From NCBI RefSeq assembly GCF_000743705.1, contig NZ_JQEZ01000003.1, forward strand, positions 14-64,013: a stretch of DNA of 64,000 bases, read 5' to 3'. The notes under the pieces were generated by a model, which worked only from the letters and a program-made list of their open reading frames with translations, had not been told where the DNA came from and did not search any database. Shown in pieces: positions 1-9,104 of this stretch (position 1 is the stretch's first letter; each line of letters opens with the position of its first letter). The position numbers were made by a program, and so were the translations under genes. This stretch comes from Ruegeria halocynthiae. Its GTDB lineage: Bacteria; Pseudomonadota; Alphaproteobacteria; Rhodobacterales; Rhodobacteraceae.

Positions 1-818
1 TTCTGCACGCGCTCGGCGCCCGGGAAACCGCCCTCTTCCTTGCGCCGCTTCTGGATCGCCCAGCCAAGGCTGCCTTCGTTCGGCGAGGTCCTCTGGTCGA
101 TGTCATTGCCATAGAGACACAGACCCGCCTCAAGCCGCAGGCTGTCGCGCGCGCCCAGACCCGCCGGTTCGCAATCCTCATGCGCCAGGAACGCCTTGGT
201 GACCTCGATCGCCTGGTCCTCGGGGATCGAAATCTCGTACCCGTCCTCGCCCGTGTATCCCAGACGCGAGATACGGCATTCAACGCCATTGATGTCGGCC
301 ACGATGGTTTCCATGAACTTCATATCGCGGGCCGCAGGGCACAGCGCGCCCACCACATCCTCGGCCTTGGGGCCCTGGACCGCCACCAGCGCGCGGTCGA
401 AGATCTCGATCACTTCGACGCCGTCCAGATGGGCTTTCATATGCGGAATATCCTGATGCCGCAGCGCCGCGTTCACCACCACAAAATAATGATCCCCCGC
501 ATTCGACACGATCAGATCATCCATGATCCCGCCATCCGCGTTGGTGAAAAACCCATACCGCGCCTTGCCGGGCTTCAGCGTCGCATAAGCCTGCGGGCAC
601 AGCGCCTCAAGCTTCTCACCCACATTCTCGCCGCGCAGGATCACCTGACCCATATGGCTCACATCAAAAACCGCCGCCTTCTCCCGGCAATGCTGATGCT
701 CTCCCATAATACCCAATGGATACTGAACAGGCATCTCCCAGCCCGCAAAATCAACCAACTTACCCCCCAACTCAACATGCAAAGCGTGGAGAGGAGTGCG
801 TTTCGGTGCGTCCGTCAT
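1..818 (-). CDS. gcvT: Aminomethyltransferase, glycine cleavage T-protein (3' end outside window)
   Basis: T-protein of the glycine cleavage system. It transfers the methylene carbon from aminomethyl-lipoyl H-protein to tetrahydrofolate and releases ammonia. About 272 N-terminal residues are visible; the C-terminal part lies beyond the window start. Family hallmarks seen are FAGWEMPVQY near residue 24, FDVSHMGQ near 52, a YTGEDGYE motif near 195, and GLGARDSLRLEAGL followed by YGNDID. The start at 818 has a good ribosome site (AAAGGA). The gene lies 16 bases downstream of usp on the same strand, so the two are probably cotranscribed. The nearby lpd, lipA and glyA genes support a glycine/one-carbon role. 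The hallmarks fit GcvT better than the related DMSP demethylase DmdA. Confidence 0.93.
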   Translation of the reverse strand, partial: MTDAPKRTPLHALHVELGGKLVDFAGWEMPVQYPLGIMGEHQHCREKAAVFDVSHMGQVILRGENVGEKLEALCPQAYATLKPGKARYGFFTNADGGIMDDLIVSNAGDHYFVVVNAALRHQDIPHMKAHLDGVEVIEIFDRALVAVQGPKAEDVVGALCPAARDMKFMETIVADINGVECRISRLGYTGEDGYEISIPEDQAIEVTKAFLAHEDCEPAGLGARDSLRLEAGLCLYGNDIDQRTSPNEGSLGWAIQKRRKEEGGFPGAERVQ

Positions 819-834
819 GTCAGCGTCCTTTCAA

Positions 835-1257
835 TCAGCGAGAATTGTCGCGAACGACCATGACGGTGCAATGCGCATTGCGCACGACACGGGCCAGGTT
901 CGGGCCAATCTCGTAATTCGGGAAATCGCCTTTGGTGGAAGCCATGACGATCAGATCAAAGCCCTCTTTGTGGGCAAGCTTCAGAATTTCACGGTAGACG
1001 CTGCCTTCTTCGACGTGAACAGGCACATCTGCGGCATTGGCGTGATCCAGAATAGCCTGAACCGCATTGCGCACATGGTCTTTGGCACCGGCACCATAGT
1101 TGGCGGGCAGGTTCGGCAGCTGGATGATCTCAGGGATGACGGAGACCGTGTGCAGTTCCGCCCCATAGAACTTTGCCTGTTCCAGGGCAGCCGGCAGCGC
1201 ATTTTTCCACGAGCGGTCATCGGTGTGATCAATCGGCAGCAGGATTTTCGTGGCCAT
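835..1257 (-). CDS. UspA-family universal stress protein
   Basis: Small cytoplasmic protein of 140 residues with the universal stress protein fold. The N-terminus KILLPIDHTDD matches the first strand and nucleotide-binding Asp. The segment FDLIVMASTKGDF followed by VVRNAHCTVMVV matches the C-terminal half, although the usual G-x2-G-x9-G(S/T) ATP loop is degenerate here. A GTG lies directly before the ATG (1260); GAGGAGA upstream could serve either, and I chose the ATG. It sits between the symporter and gcvT and is separated from gcvT by 16 bases. UspA proteins modulate stress survival; its link to glycine metabolism here is positional only. Confidence 0.85.
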   Translation of the reverse strand: MATKILLPIDHTDDRSWKNALPAALEQAKFYGAELHTVSVIPEIIQLPNLPANYGAGAKDHVRNAVQAILDHANAADVPVHVEEGSVYREILKLAHKEGFDLIVMASTKGDFPNYEIGPNLARVVRNAHCTVMVVRDNSR

Positions 1258-1294
1258 CACGTCTCTCCTCGAGATAGGAATTCAGATTAACGAC

Positions 1295-1315
1295 GGGGGG
1301 CCGGGATGGCCCCCC
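1295..1315 (-). terminator. GC-rich hairpin after the symporter gene
   Basis: Perfect 8-bp stem GGGGGGCC/GGCCCCCC with a 5-base loop, lying between the stop of the symporter gene and the start of usp. It has no clear T-tract on the minus strand, so it may only attenuate read-through from the glyA-lpd-lipA-symporter unit into usp-gcvT. Confidence 0.55.
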
Positions 1316-1335
1316 GATTTGATATCTAGGCCTGA

Positions 1336-2754
1336 TTATTCGGCAGCGGTGCCGCCAGGCTCTTCGGATTTGCCACCCGAGGCGAAGAACTCCTTCGTCA
1401 GTTTGAAGACGATCGGGCTCAGCAATGCCAGGGCGATCAGGTTCGGGATGGCCATCATGGCGTTCAGCGTGTCAGCCAGCAGCCAGACAAAGCCAAGATC
1501 GGCCGTCGCACCAAAGTAGATCGCAACGATCCACAAGACGCGGTAGGGGATCAGGGATTTGACGCCCAGCAGGAACTCGACACATTTTTCGCCATAGAAC
1601 GACCAGCCGAGGATGGTAGTGAAGGCAAAGATCGACAGAGCGATGGCGATCAGGTGTCCGCCGAAACCAGGCAGGGTAGTTTCAAATGCCAGCCGGGTCA
1701 GCGCTGCACCTGAAATTGCCTGATAACCTTCTGTCTCGCCGTTGGCCAGGAAATCAGCCACTGACGCATCCAACGCTCCAGAAGCGATGATCGCCAGACC
1801 GGTGATTGAACAGACGATGATCGTATCGATAAACGTCCCCAGCATAGCGATCAGGCCCTGATTGACCGGACCTTTGGTTTCGGCTGCGGCATGCGCGATC
1901 GGAGCCGAGCCCAGACCAGCTTCATTAGAAAATACGCCGCGTGCCACGCCAAAGCGAATGGCCAGCCAGACAGCTGCACCAGCTGCACCGCCTTTTGCGG
2001 CCCAGGGGGTAAAGGCATAGGCAAAGACTTCGCCGAGCGCTTCACCGATAGCGCCGATATTGAGGAGCAGAACCACCAATCCAAAGAAGATATAGGCGAC
2101 CGCCATAAAGGGAACCAGCTTACCGGCAACCGCACCGATGCGTGTGATACCACCCAGAATAACGCCTGCCGTCAGAACCATCAGTACAATGCCGGTTACC
2201 GAGGTGTTGACGCCCCAGTTCGATTCCAGAACCTGCGCGACGCCATTGGCCTGCACACCGTTACCAATGCCAAAGGCCGCAATCGCGCCGAACAGAGCAA
2301 ATGCACCGCCCAGCCAGGCCCATTTCGCACCAAGGCCGTTTTTAATGTAGTACATCGGGCCGCCGACAAAGTTGCCCAGCTCATCCTTTTCGCGATATTT
2401 CACGGCAAGAACAGCTTCGGCATATTTGGTGGCCATGCCCACCAGGGCGGTCATCCACATCCAGAACAAAGCACCTGGACCGCCCAGGAAGACAGCAGTG
2501 GCCACACCGGCGATGTTACCGGTACCGATGGTTGCTGACAGCGACGTCATCAGCGCGTTGAACGGGCTGATCTGACCGTCACCCTGACCTTCGCGACCAG
2601 CAAACAACAGCTTGAAGCCGGTGCCGACACGCAGGATCGGCATGAATTTCAGGCCGACCTGCAGAAAAAAGCCGACACCCAGGATCAAGGCGAGCATGGG
2701 TGCACCCCACACCACGCCGTTGATCCAGCCGACTATTGAGTTTAACGCTTCCAT
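1336..2754 (-). CDS. Sodium:alanine/glycine symporter (AGCS family)
   Basis: Integral membrane protein of 472 residues that imports alanine or glycine with sodium. The N-terminus MEALNSIVGWINGVVWG, the FNALMTSLSATIGTGNIAGVA sector (residues about 70-90) and FGVARGVFSNEAGLGSAP (about 275-293) are AGCS family signatures. Roughly ten hydrophobic segments are seen. A longer reading to 2829 exists, but GGGAGGGAAACC immediately precedes the ATG at 2754. It lies 25 bases after lipA in the glyA-lpd-lipA run, which suggests that the imported amino acid is glycine or alanine destined for the glycine cleavage/serine hydroxymethyltransferase cycle. The substrate is inferred from context. Confidence 0.9.
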   Translation of the reverse strand: MEALNSIVGWINGVVWGAPMLALILGVGFFLQVGLKFMPILRVGTGFKLLFAGREGQGDGQISPFNALMTSLSATIGTGNIAGVATAVFLGGPGALFWMWMTALVGMATKYAEAVLAVKYREKDELGNFVGGPMYYIKNGLGAKWAWLGGAFALFGAIAAFGIGNGVQANGVAQVLESNWGVNTSVTGIVLMVLTAGVILGGITRIGAVAGKLVPFMAVAYIFFGLVVLLLNIGAIGEALGEVFAYAFTPWAAKGGAAGAAVWLAIRFGVARGVFSNEAGLGSAPIAHAAAETKGPVNQGLIAMLGTFIDTIIVCSITGLAIIASGALDASVADFLANGETEGYQAISGAALTRLAFETTLPGFGGHLIAIALSIFAFTTILGWSFYGEKCVEFLLGVKSLIPYRVLWIVAIYFGATADLGFVWLLADTLNAMMAIPNLIALALLSPIVFKLTKEFFASGGKSEEPGGTAAE

Positions 2755-2779
2755 GGTTTCCCTCCCAATTGCGTTTGAT

Positions 2780-3724
2780 TTATGCCCCGTCTGCGATGGC
2801 CCGTTGGCGGGCCTGCTTAAGGGCGGCAAAGTCTTCGTCCGCGTGGAACGATGAACGTGTCAGCGGCGTGGCGGACACATGCAGAAAGCCCTTGGATCGG
2901 GCGATCTGTTCCAGTTGGGCGAACTCCTCCGGTGACCAGAAACGATCAATCGGATGGTGTTTCGCGGTCGGTTGCAGATATTGACCGACCGTCAGAAAAT
3001 CGACATTGGCGGCGCGCAGGTCATCCATAACCTGACGCACGTCATTCAGCGTCTCACCCAGCCCAACCATCAGGCCGGACTTGGTAAAAATCTCGGGGTT
3101 GGCACGTTTGGCGTCATCCAACAGTCGCAACGAGGTATAGTAACGCGCGCCGGGGCGGACCGTCGGATACAGGTGCGGAACGGTTTCCAGATTGTGGTTG
3201 AATACGTCCGGCGCGGCATCGAACACCATATCGGCGGCGGCCCCTTTGCCAAGAAAGTCCGGCGTCAGCACTTCGACGGTGGTGCCGGGGTTCTGGTGAC
3301 GCACGGCGCGGATCGTTTGTGCGATATGGTCTGCACCGCCATCACCCAGATCATCGCGGTCCACCGAAGTTATCACCACATGGCGCAGGCCCAGCTTTTT
3401 CACCGCGGCCGCAACCCGCCCCGGCTCAAACAGGTCCAGTGCATCCGGGCGACCTGTCGAGACATTGCAGAAGGAACAGCCACGGGTGCAAACCTCGCCC
3501 ATGATCATCATGGTGGCGTGACGCTTGGACCAGCATTCGCCAATATTGGGGCACGCGGCCTCTTCGCAGACTGTTGCCAGATTGTGATCCCGCATCAGGC
3601 GACGGGTCTCGTAATACTCTGCGCTTTCGACTTTTTTCTTGCGAATCCACTTTGGCTTACGTGGGATAACGCTGTCGGCCTTTTTGGCCTTTTCCGGGTG
3701 GCGAGGGCGAAGCTGGATGGTCAT
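2780..3724 (-). CDS. lipA: Lipoyl synthase
   Basis: Radical SAM enzyme of 314 residues that inserts two sulfurs into the octanoyl chain on lipoyl domains, including GcvH and E2 subunits. Both iron-sulfur cluster motifs are visible: the LipA-specific auxiliary set [12 protein letters not shown] (about residues 53-64) and the radical SAM set CTRGCSFC (about 79-86). The C-terminal [10 protein letters not shown] contains the conserved Ser ligand region (RSS). Length is typical. It is 14 bases downstream of lpd and 25 upstream of the symporter, so it is part of one transcription unit. Placing lipoate synthesis beside lpd and glyA fits supply of lipoyl cofactor to the glycine cleavage system. Confidence 0.97.
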   Translation of the reverse strand: MTIQLRPRHPEKAKKADSVIPRKPKWIRKKKVESAEYYETRRLMRDHNLATVCEEAACPNIGECWSKRHATMMIMGEVCTRGCSFCNVSTGRPDALDLFEPGRVAAAVKKLGLRHVVITSVDRDDLGDGGADHIAQTIRAVRHQNPGTTVEVLTPDFLGKGAAADMVFDAAPDVFNHNLETVPHLYPTVRPGARYYTSLRLLDDAKRANPEIFTKSGLMVGLGETLNDVRQVMDDLRAANVDFLTVGQYLQPTAKHHPIDRFWSPEEFAQLEQIARSKGFLHVSATPLTRSSFHADEDFAALKQARQRAIADGA

Positions 3725-3738
3725 CTGGCTGCTCCGGT

Positions 3739-5121
3739 TCAGGCGTGAATTGCGCGGCCCATGGTGTCGAGGCAGGCTTCCTTGACTGCTTCGCCCATGG
3801 CCGGGTGTGCGTGGCAGGTGGCAGCGACTTCGGCAACGGTTGCGCCTTTAGTCATAGCGAGGACCAGTTCTGCAATCAAATCACCGCCATGTGCGCCACA
3901 GATGTGTCCACCCAGGATTTTACCGTTCGCATCCGCCAACACTTTGACAGCGCCGTCCGTCTCACCGATCGAGCGTGCCCGCGAGTTGGCCATGAATGCG
4001 AATTTGCCGACGGAGTATTCGATGCCAGCCTCTTTCAACGCTTCTTCGGTCTGACCGACCGAGGCAACCTCGGGGTCGGTGTAAACCACGCCGGGCACGG
4101 TGTTGTAATCGACATGACCGGCTTCGCCAGCCAGCAATTCGACACAGGCAACGCCGTCTTCTTCGGCCTTATGCGCCAGCATCGGGCCGGGGACGCAATC
4201 GCCGATCGCATAGATGCCCGGAACCGAGGTTCGGAATGTTTCGTCCACTTCGACAAAACCGCGCGCGTTGATGGCAACGCCCAGCTCCTCCAGCCCCAAA
4301 CCACGAGTGACAGGGCGGCGGCCGACTGCGATCAGGACCTTGTCTGCCTCAATCACTTCTTCCTTGTCCTTTCCGACGCGATCCACGGTCAGGCTCAGAC
4401 CTGCTTCCGTCTTGTCGACGGATTTCAGGGCACGGCCCAGTTGAAACTTCAACCCGCGCTTGGACAGGGCACGCTGCGCAAGCTTGGCAGTCTCACCATC
4501 AATGCCCGGCAGCACGCGGTCAAGATATTCTACAACCGTAACTTTTGCGCCTAGGCGCGCCCAGACCTGCCCCAGCTCCAGCCCGATCACGCCTGCGCCG
4601 ATCACGACCAGATGTTCCGGCACGCTGTCCAGCGCAATCGCGCCGGTCGAGCTGAGGATGTCCTGCTCGTCGATCTCAATCCCTGGAAGAGACGTTGGCT
4701 CAGACCCGGTGGCGATCAGGATATTTTTCGCCTCGTGGATGTCATCACCCACCTTGACCTGACCAGCGGCAGGGATGCTGGCCCAGCCTTCGATCAGTTC
4801 AACGCCGTTTTTCTTGAACAGGAACGCGATCCCCTTGGTCAGATCGCCTACGATCTTGTCCTTGCGCCCCATCATCGCGGACACGTCGATGCTGGCCCCT
4901 TCGACCGCAATGCCGTGAGAGGAGAGATGTGCAATTTCGGCATATTTGGCCGAAGAGGTCAGCAACGCTTTGGAGGGGATGCACCCCACATTCAGACATG
5001 TCCCGCCGAGCGCGTCGCGGCCTTCGACACAAGCCACTTTCAGGCCCAGTTGCGCCGCACGGATCGCGGCGACATAGCCGCCCGGTCCGCCCCCGATGAC
5101 AATCAGATCATAGGTGGTCAT
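3739..5121 (-). CDS. lpdA: Dihydrolipoyl dehydrogenase
   Basis: FAD-dependent disulfide oxidoreductase of 460 residues that reoxidises dihydrolipoyl groups with NAD. Visible are the FAD-binding GGGPGG near residue 10, the redox-active pair in [13 protein letters not shown] (Cys42/Cys47), the NAD-binding [10 protein letters not shown] near 180, the second FAD motif YAIGDC near 310, and the C-terminal catalytic HAHPAMGE. The start at 5121 (MTTYDL) is preferred over an upstream in-frame Met because it aligns with the family N-terminus. It lies 11 bases after glyA and 14 before lipA. Because the neighbours are glyA and gcvT rather than pdh or suc genes, I infer it serves as L-protein of glycine cleavage, possibly alongside other E3 enzymes elsewhere. 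Confidence 0.95.
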   Translation of the reverse strand: MTTYDLIVIGGGPGGYVAAIRAAQLGLKVACVEGRDALGGTCLNVGCIPSKALLTSSAKYAEIAHLSSHGIAVEGASIDVSAMMGRKDKIVGDLTKGIAFLFKKNGVELIEGWASIPAAGQVKVGDDIHEAKNILIATGSEPTSLPGIEIDEQDILSSTGAIALDSVPEHLVVIGAGVIGLELGQVWARLGAKVTVVEYLDRVLPGIDGETAKLAQRALSKRGLKFQLGRALKSVDKTEAGLSLTVDRVGKDKEEVIEADKVLIAVGRRPVTRGLGLEELGVAINARGFVEVDETFRTSVPGIYAIGDCVPGPMLAHKAEEDGVACVELLAGEAGHVDYNTVPGVVYTDPEVASVGQTEEALKEAGIEYSVGKFAFMANSRARSIGETDGAVKVLADANGKILGGHICGAHGGDLIAELVLAMTKGATVAEVAATCHAHPAMGEAVKEACLDTMGRAIHA

Positions 5122-5132
5122 TTGGTCTTCTC

Positions 5133-6386
5133 TCAGTAAATCGGGTGGCTTGCGCACAGGGCGCGGACTTTCTCGAGGGTTTCCCGTTCGACGGCTTCAT
5201 CACCGTCGGGGGACTGTGCCAGCGCGTCCAGAACATTGCCGATCAGGTGGCCGATCTGTTGGAACTCCTGGGGGCCAAAGCCGCGACTGCATCCTGCGGC
5301 GGTGCCCAGACGGATACCGCTGGTGATAGTGGGTTTTTCCGGATCACCCGGAACGCTGTTCTTGTTGCAGGTAAAACCTGCCCGTTCCAGCGCGGCCTCG
5401 GCATCCTTGCCTGTGACGCCAATGGGGCGCAGATCGACCAGCATCAGGTGGTTTTCAGTGCCACCCGAGACGATATCACACCCGCGCGCCATCATCACAT
5501 TGGCCAAAGCCGACGCGCTGTCGACAACACGCTGCATGTATTCCTTGAATTCCGGTTTCAGCGCTTCGCCAAAGGCAACTGCCTTGCCCGCGATCACGTG
5601 CATCAGGGGACCACCCTGAAGACCGGGGAACACGGCCGAATTCATTTTCTTCGCCAGCGCCTCGTCATTGGTCAGGATGATCCCGCCGCGCGGACCGCGC
5701 AGGGTCTTGTGCGTCGTCGACGTCACCACATGCGCATGGCCAATGGGCGAAGGGTGCAGGCCGGTTGCGACCAACCCAGCAATATGGGCCATGTCCGCCA
5801 GCAGCCAGGCTCCGACCTCATCCGCGATCTGGCGGAACCGGGCAAAGTCGATCTTTTGCGAATAGGCCGATGCACCGGCAATGATCATCTTGGGCTTTTC
5901 AGCCTTGGCCAGCGCTTCGACCTGATCATAGTCGATCAGACCCGCATCCGTCAGACCATACTGGATCGGGCGGAACCATTTGCCGGACTGGGCGGGTTTC
6001 GCGCCGTGGGTCAGGTGACCACCGGCATCCAGGGACATGCCCAGAATCGTGTCACCGGGGCTGAGCAGGGCCAATTTGACGGCACCGTTGGCCTGTGCGC
6101 CGGAATGCGGCTGGACGTTGGCGAATTCGCAGCCAAACAGCTGTTTCAGCCGGTTGATGGCTTCGGCCTCGACCTCATCCACATATTCGCATCCACCATA
6201 GTAACGGCGGCCGGGATAACCTTCGGCGTATTTGTTGGTCAGAACCGAGCCTTGTGCGTCAATCACAGCTTGTGAGACGATGTTCTCGGATGCGATCAAT
6301 TCGATCTGTTCAGCCTGGCGGGTTGCTTCGCGCGCAATGGACGCAGCAATTACCGGGTCGGACGTAGTCAGGGGCGTTTTAAACAT
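5133..6386 (-). CDS. glyA: Serine hydroxymethyltransferase
   Basis: PLP enzyme of 417 residues interconverting serine plus THF and glycine plus 5,10-methylene-THF. Family features are [11 protein letters not shown] near residue 29, [13 protein letters not shown] near 53, [10 protein letters not shown] near 93, the PLP lysine in [14 protein letters not shown] near 230, and [14 protein letters not shown] [12 protein letters not shown] longer reading to 6491 is rejected because GGAGGAAACC lies directly before the ATG at 6386. It is the first gene of the minus-strand run glyA-lpd-lipA-symporter and shares a divergent promoter region with the XRE-cupin regulator. Two dyads in that region suggest local control by that regulator. 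Confidence 0.97.
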   Translation of the reverse strand: MFKTPLTTSDPVIAASIAREATRQAEQIELIASENIVSQAVIDAQGSVLTNKYAEGYPGRRYYGGCEYVDEVEAEAINRLKQLFGCEFANVQPHSGAQANGAVKLALLSPGDTILGMSLDAGGHLTHGAKPAQSGKWFRPIQYGLTDAGLIDYDQVEALAKAEKPKMIIAGASAYSQKIDFARFRQIADEVGAWLLADMAHIAGLVATGLHPSPIGHAHVVTSTTHKTLRGPRGGIILTNDEALAKKMNSAVFPGLQGGPLMHVIAGKAVAFGEALKPEFKEYMQRVVDSASALANVMMARGCDIVSGGTENHLMLVDLRPIGVTGKDAEAALERAGFTCNKNSVPGDPEKPTITSGIRLGTAAGCSRGFGPQEFQQIGHLIGNVLDALAQSPDGDEAVERETLEKVRALCASHPIY

Positions 6387-6417
6387 GGTTTCCTCCTCCG
6401 AAACCGAATCCTTGTCA

Positions 6418-6451
6418 GGAACTATGTTTCCTATAGTGGAAAAATGTTCCG
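6418..6451. promoter_or_regulatory. Tandem operator-like dyads between glyA and the XRE-cupin gene
   Basis: Dyad 1 at 6418-6432 is GGAAAC-TAT-GTTTCC with perfect 6-bp arms. Dyad 2 at 6439-6451 is the imperfect copy GGAAAAATGTTCC, starting 21 bases later (two helical turns). A lone half-site GGAAACT recurs at 6496-6502, closer to the regulator gene. The arrangement in a divergent promoter region fits auto-regulation plus control of glyA by the XRE-cupin protein. The assignment is inferred. Confidence 0.5.
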
Positions 6452-6532
6452 TCTGGCAACATATTTCGCGTATTTGTGATATTGTGCGCATTTGAGGAAA
6501 CTCCTAAGCTTTTGGAAAATGGGGGGAGTAAT

Positions 6533-7138
6533 ATGTCTGGGGAATATCGGAGCGATACGCCCAGTCCTGACGAACAGGACGATGGCGCGGCTTTGGGGCG
6601 GTCCATCCGCGATGCGCGCCGTGCAAAAGGCTGGACCCTGGAGGAAGCAGGCCGGGCTGCGGGTATCGGCCGATCAACCCTTTCGAAGATCGAAAACAAC
6701 CAGACCAGACCAAGTTTCGACATTGTCCGCCGCCTGACCCAGGCACTGGACATGAACACGCCGCAGCTGTTCCTGCAATCGGGTCAGACCGGCATTTCCG
6801 GACGGCGAGATTTCACGCCGAAAGGTGAAGGCGAGATACGGAACACACCAACCTATCTGCACGAATTGCTGTGCACCGAGCTGACCAGCAAGCAGATGCT
6901 GCCCTATATCGCCACCATCAAGGCGCGCGACATTTCCGAGTTCGACACCTGGATCAGGCATTCCGGCGAAGAATTCATGTTTGTGCTCAGCGGCGAGTTA
7001 ACCTTTATCTCAGAACACTATCGGCCGCTGGCGATGAAAGCGGGCGATTCACTCTATTACGACAGCGGAATGGGGCATGGCTGTATTTCAACCAGCCCGC
7101 AAGATGCCCAGGTTCTTTGGGTGTCGCTGGACTCGTGA
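6533..7138 (+). CDS. XRE-family regulator with C-terminal cupin sensor
   Basis: Transcription factor of 201 residues. Residues 21-80 form an XRE helix-turn-helix (IRDARRAKGWTLEEAG, then STLSKIENNQTRPS). Residues about 130-200 form a cupin_2 barrel (SGEEFMFVLSGEL, then MKAGDSLYYDSGMGHG). This two-domain layout is typical of regulators of amino-acid or polyamine catabolism, the cupin being the ligand sensor. The start at 6533 follows a GGGGGGAG ribosome site; upstream in-frame Met codons lack one. It is transcribed away from glyA, and the intergenic dyads suggest it controls glyA and itself. The ligand is unknown; glycine, serine or a related one-carbon donor is a guess from context. Confidence 0.88.
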   Translation: MSGEYRSDTPSPDEQDDGAALGRSIRDARRAKGWTLEEAGRAAGIGRSTLSKIENNQTRPSFDIVRRLTQALDMNTPQLFLQSGQTGISGRRDFTPKGEGEIRNTPTYLHELLCTELTSKQMLPYIATIKARDISEFDTWIRHSGEEFMFVLSGELTFISEHYRPLAMKAGDSLYYDSGMGHGCISTSPQDAQVLWVSLDS

Positions 7139-7341
7139 TCAGGGCGCTGATCCGACCGCTTGCGTGATCCAAAAGCGCCCTCAATAATCGCGTTGCGAAA
7201 TTCCGAAACCATGTTGCACACTGCGGCTGTCACGCAAGCTTTGGCTTGCCGGTTCGTGAATCCACAGGAATAATCTGTCTGAGGCGAAGGCGGTTAGTAC
7301 CTCAGCCAAAAAACATATTAAGGCCCCACAGGAGGAAAATT

Positions 7342-8967
7342 TTGAAACATTGGCTTAAGACCTATGATGAAGATGTCCCGGAGGAGATCGATCCGCATGC
7401 CTATCCGTCGATCGTTGCTATGTTCGAGGACGCGGCGGCCAAATACAAAGACAATGCGGCCTATGAATGTTTCGGCACGTCGATAACCTATGGCGCGGTC
7501 GAGGAGCAGTCGCGCGCGGTTGCGGCTTATCTCCAGAACGAGCTGGGGGTCAAAAAAGGCGACCGGATCGCGCTGATGGCCCCGAACATCTTTGCCTTTC
7601 CTGTTGCGATGCTGGGCATTCTTCGGGCCGGTGCGTGTCAGGTCAATGTCAATCCGCTGTATACGCCGCGCGAGCTGGAACATCAGCTGAACGATTCCGG
7701 GGCCGAGACGATCATTATCTTCAGCGGATGCACACAGGCGCTGGCTGAGATCATCGGCAACACCTCGGTCAGCAAGGTCATTACCGTCGATCTGGGCGAC
7801 GCTGCAAACCTGCCCATTCCGTCGCCGCCGGTCGATGATCGGCTGCAAGGCACCACGGCCTTTTCGGACGTTCTGACCGCAGGTGCAGGGATGCAGTACA
7901 CGCCGGTCGATCTGAACGGCGATGATCTGCTGTTCTTTCAATATACTGGCGGCACTACTGGCCCGTCCAAGGGCGCTGTTCTGAATCACCGCAACGTGGT
8001 CGCCAACCTTGAACAATACAAAGCCTTTCTGCCCAAAGCCTGCGTCGAGGCGGAAGAGGTGATGTTGGTCGCCCTGCCCCTGTATCATATCTTCGGTCTG
8101 ACGTTGTCTTTGGCCTATCTGTCGCTGGGCTGCCGGATGGTACTGATCCCGAACCCGCGCGACCCCGATGCCTTCATCGCCGCGATCAAGGACGCGGGCA
8201 TCACGATCTTCCCGGCCGTCAACACCCTGTTTGCCGGTCTGGCAATGCACCCGGGCATGAAAGAGGTCGATTTCTCGCGCCTCAAGCTGTCCATCGGTGG
8301 CGGGGCGGCGGTTATCGAAACCGTCTCACACAACTGGAAGAACCTGACGGGTCAACACATCACCGAAGGGTACGGGCTGTCCGAAACCTCGCCGCTGTTG
8401 ACCATCGTCCCTTTTGACGTCGAAGACTTTACCGGATCATGCGGCTTGCCGGTCTCGTCCACCCATATCAAACTGCTGGACGACAACGACAACCCCGCGC
8501 CAATTGGTGAGCGCGGCGAAATCTGTGCCGCCGGGCCACAGGTCATGTCGGGGTATTGGAACAAGCCTGACGCAAATGACTCGGCCTTTACAGCCGACGG
8601 CTATTTCCGCACCGGCGATATCGGCGTATTTGACGAGGACGGGTATCTGCGCATCGTGGACCGCAAGAAAGACATGATCATCGTGTCCGGGTTCAACGTG
8701 TTCCCCAATGAGATTGAGGCCGTGGTCACCGAAGTGGATGGCGTTGCGGAATGTGCCTGCATCGGGGTGCCCGATGAGAAAACCGGCGAATCCATCAGTG
8801 TCTTTATCGTCAGGAAACCGGGGGCCGAGGTGACCTCGGACGCGGTCATATCGCATTGCCGCAACGAAATGACCGCCTATAAGACCCCGCGCAAGGTCAC
8901 CTTTGTTGATGAGCTTCCGAAATCCAGTGTCGGCAAGATCCTGCGCCGCGAATTGCGGGACGCCTGA
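7342..8967 (+). CDS. fadD: Long-chain fatty acid CoA ligase
   Basis: AMP-forming acyl-CoA synthetase of 541 residues that activates free fatty acids. Motifs seen are the P-loop YTGGTTGPSKG near residue 201, GYGLSETSP near 345, DGYFRTGDIG near 418, RKKDMIIVSGFNVFPNEIE near 442, and the catalytic Lys in SVGKILRRELRD at the C-terminus. I chose a TTG start at 7342 because AGGAGGAAAAT is ideally spaced before it and the upstream in-frame extension is unlike the family. The gene opens the PHA island. Together with phaJ and phaC it can supply acyl-CoA for conversion to hydroxyacyl-CoA monomers. The substrate chain length cannot be read from sequence. Confidence 0.92.
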   Translation: MKHWLKTYDEDVPEEIDPHAYPSIVAMFEDAAAKYKDNAAYECFGTSITYGAVEEQSRAVAAYLQNELGVKKGDRIALMAPNIFAFPVAMLGILRAGACQVNVNPLYTPRELEHQLNDSGAETIIIFSGCTQALAEIIGNTSVSKVITVDLGDAANLPIPSPPVDDRLQGTTAFSDVLTAGAGMQYTPVDLNGDDLLFFQYTGGTTGPSKGAVLNHRNVVANLEQYKAFLPKACVEAEEVMLVALPLYHIFGLTLSLAYLSLGCRMVLIPNPRDPDAFIAAIKDAGITIFPAVNTLFAGLAMHPGMKEVDFSRLKLSIGGGAAVIETVSHNWKNLTGQHITEGYGLSETSPLLTIVPFDVEDFTGSCGLPVSSTHIKLLDDNDNPAPIGERGEICAAGPQVMSGYWNKPDANDSAFTADGYFRTGDIGVFDEDGYLRIVDRKKDMIIVSGFNVFPNEIEAVVTEVDGVAECACIGVPDEKTGESISVFIVRKPGAEVTSDAVISHCRNEMTAYKTPRKVTFVDELPKSSVGKILRRELRDA

Positions 8968-8982
8968 AGCCAAAACAAGAAA

Positions 8983-9020
8983 CGGTTGCACCTGTGCCAA
9001 CATGGCATCAGGCGCAACCG
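8983..9020 (+). terminator. Long hairpin downstream of fadD
   Basis: Imperfect inverted repeat 15 bases after the fadD stop: outer arms CGGTTGCACCTG and CAGGCGCAACCG differ at one pair, with an inner TGCC/GGCA stem and an AACAT loop. No T-tract follows, so it is either a factor-assisted terminator or an mRNA 3'-end stabiliser. Confidence 0.4.
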
Positions 9021-9104
9021 AACCAAGCATGAATTCAATTGTTAGTATATTAGACATCTTATTCTAGTATTGAGGTTCCCGTCATAATTTGAGATGACAG
9101 ACGG

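Noticed and set aside
6470..6490. TTGTGATATTGTG stretch as a possible FNR or CRP site near glyA
   Set aside because: The arms are not inverted repeats. The GGAAAC dyads explain the region better.
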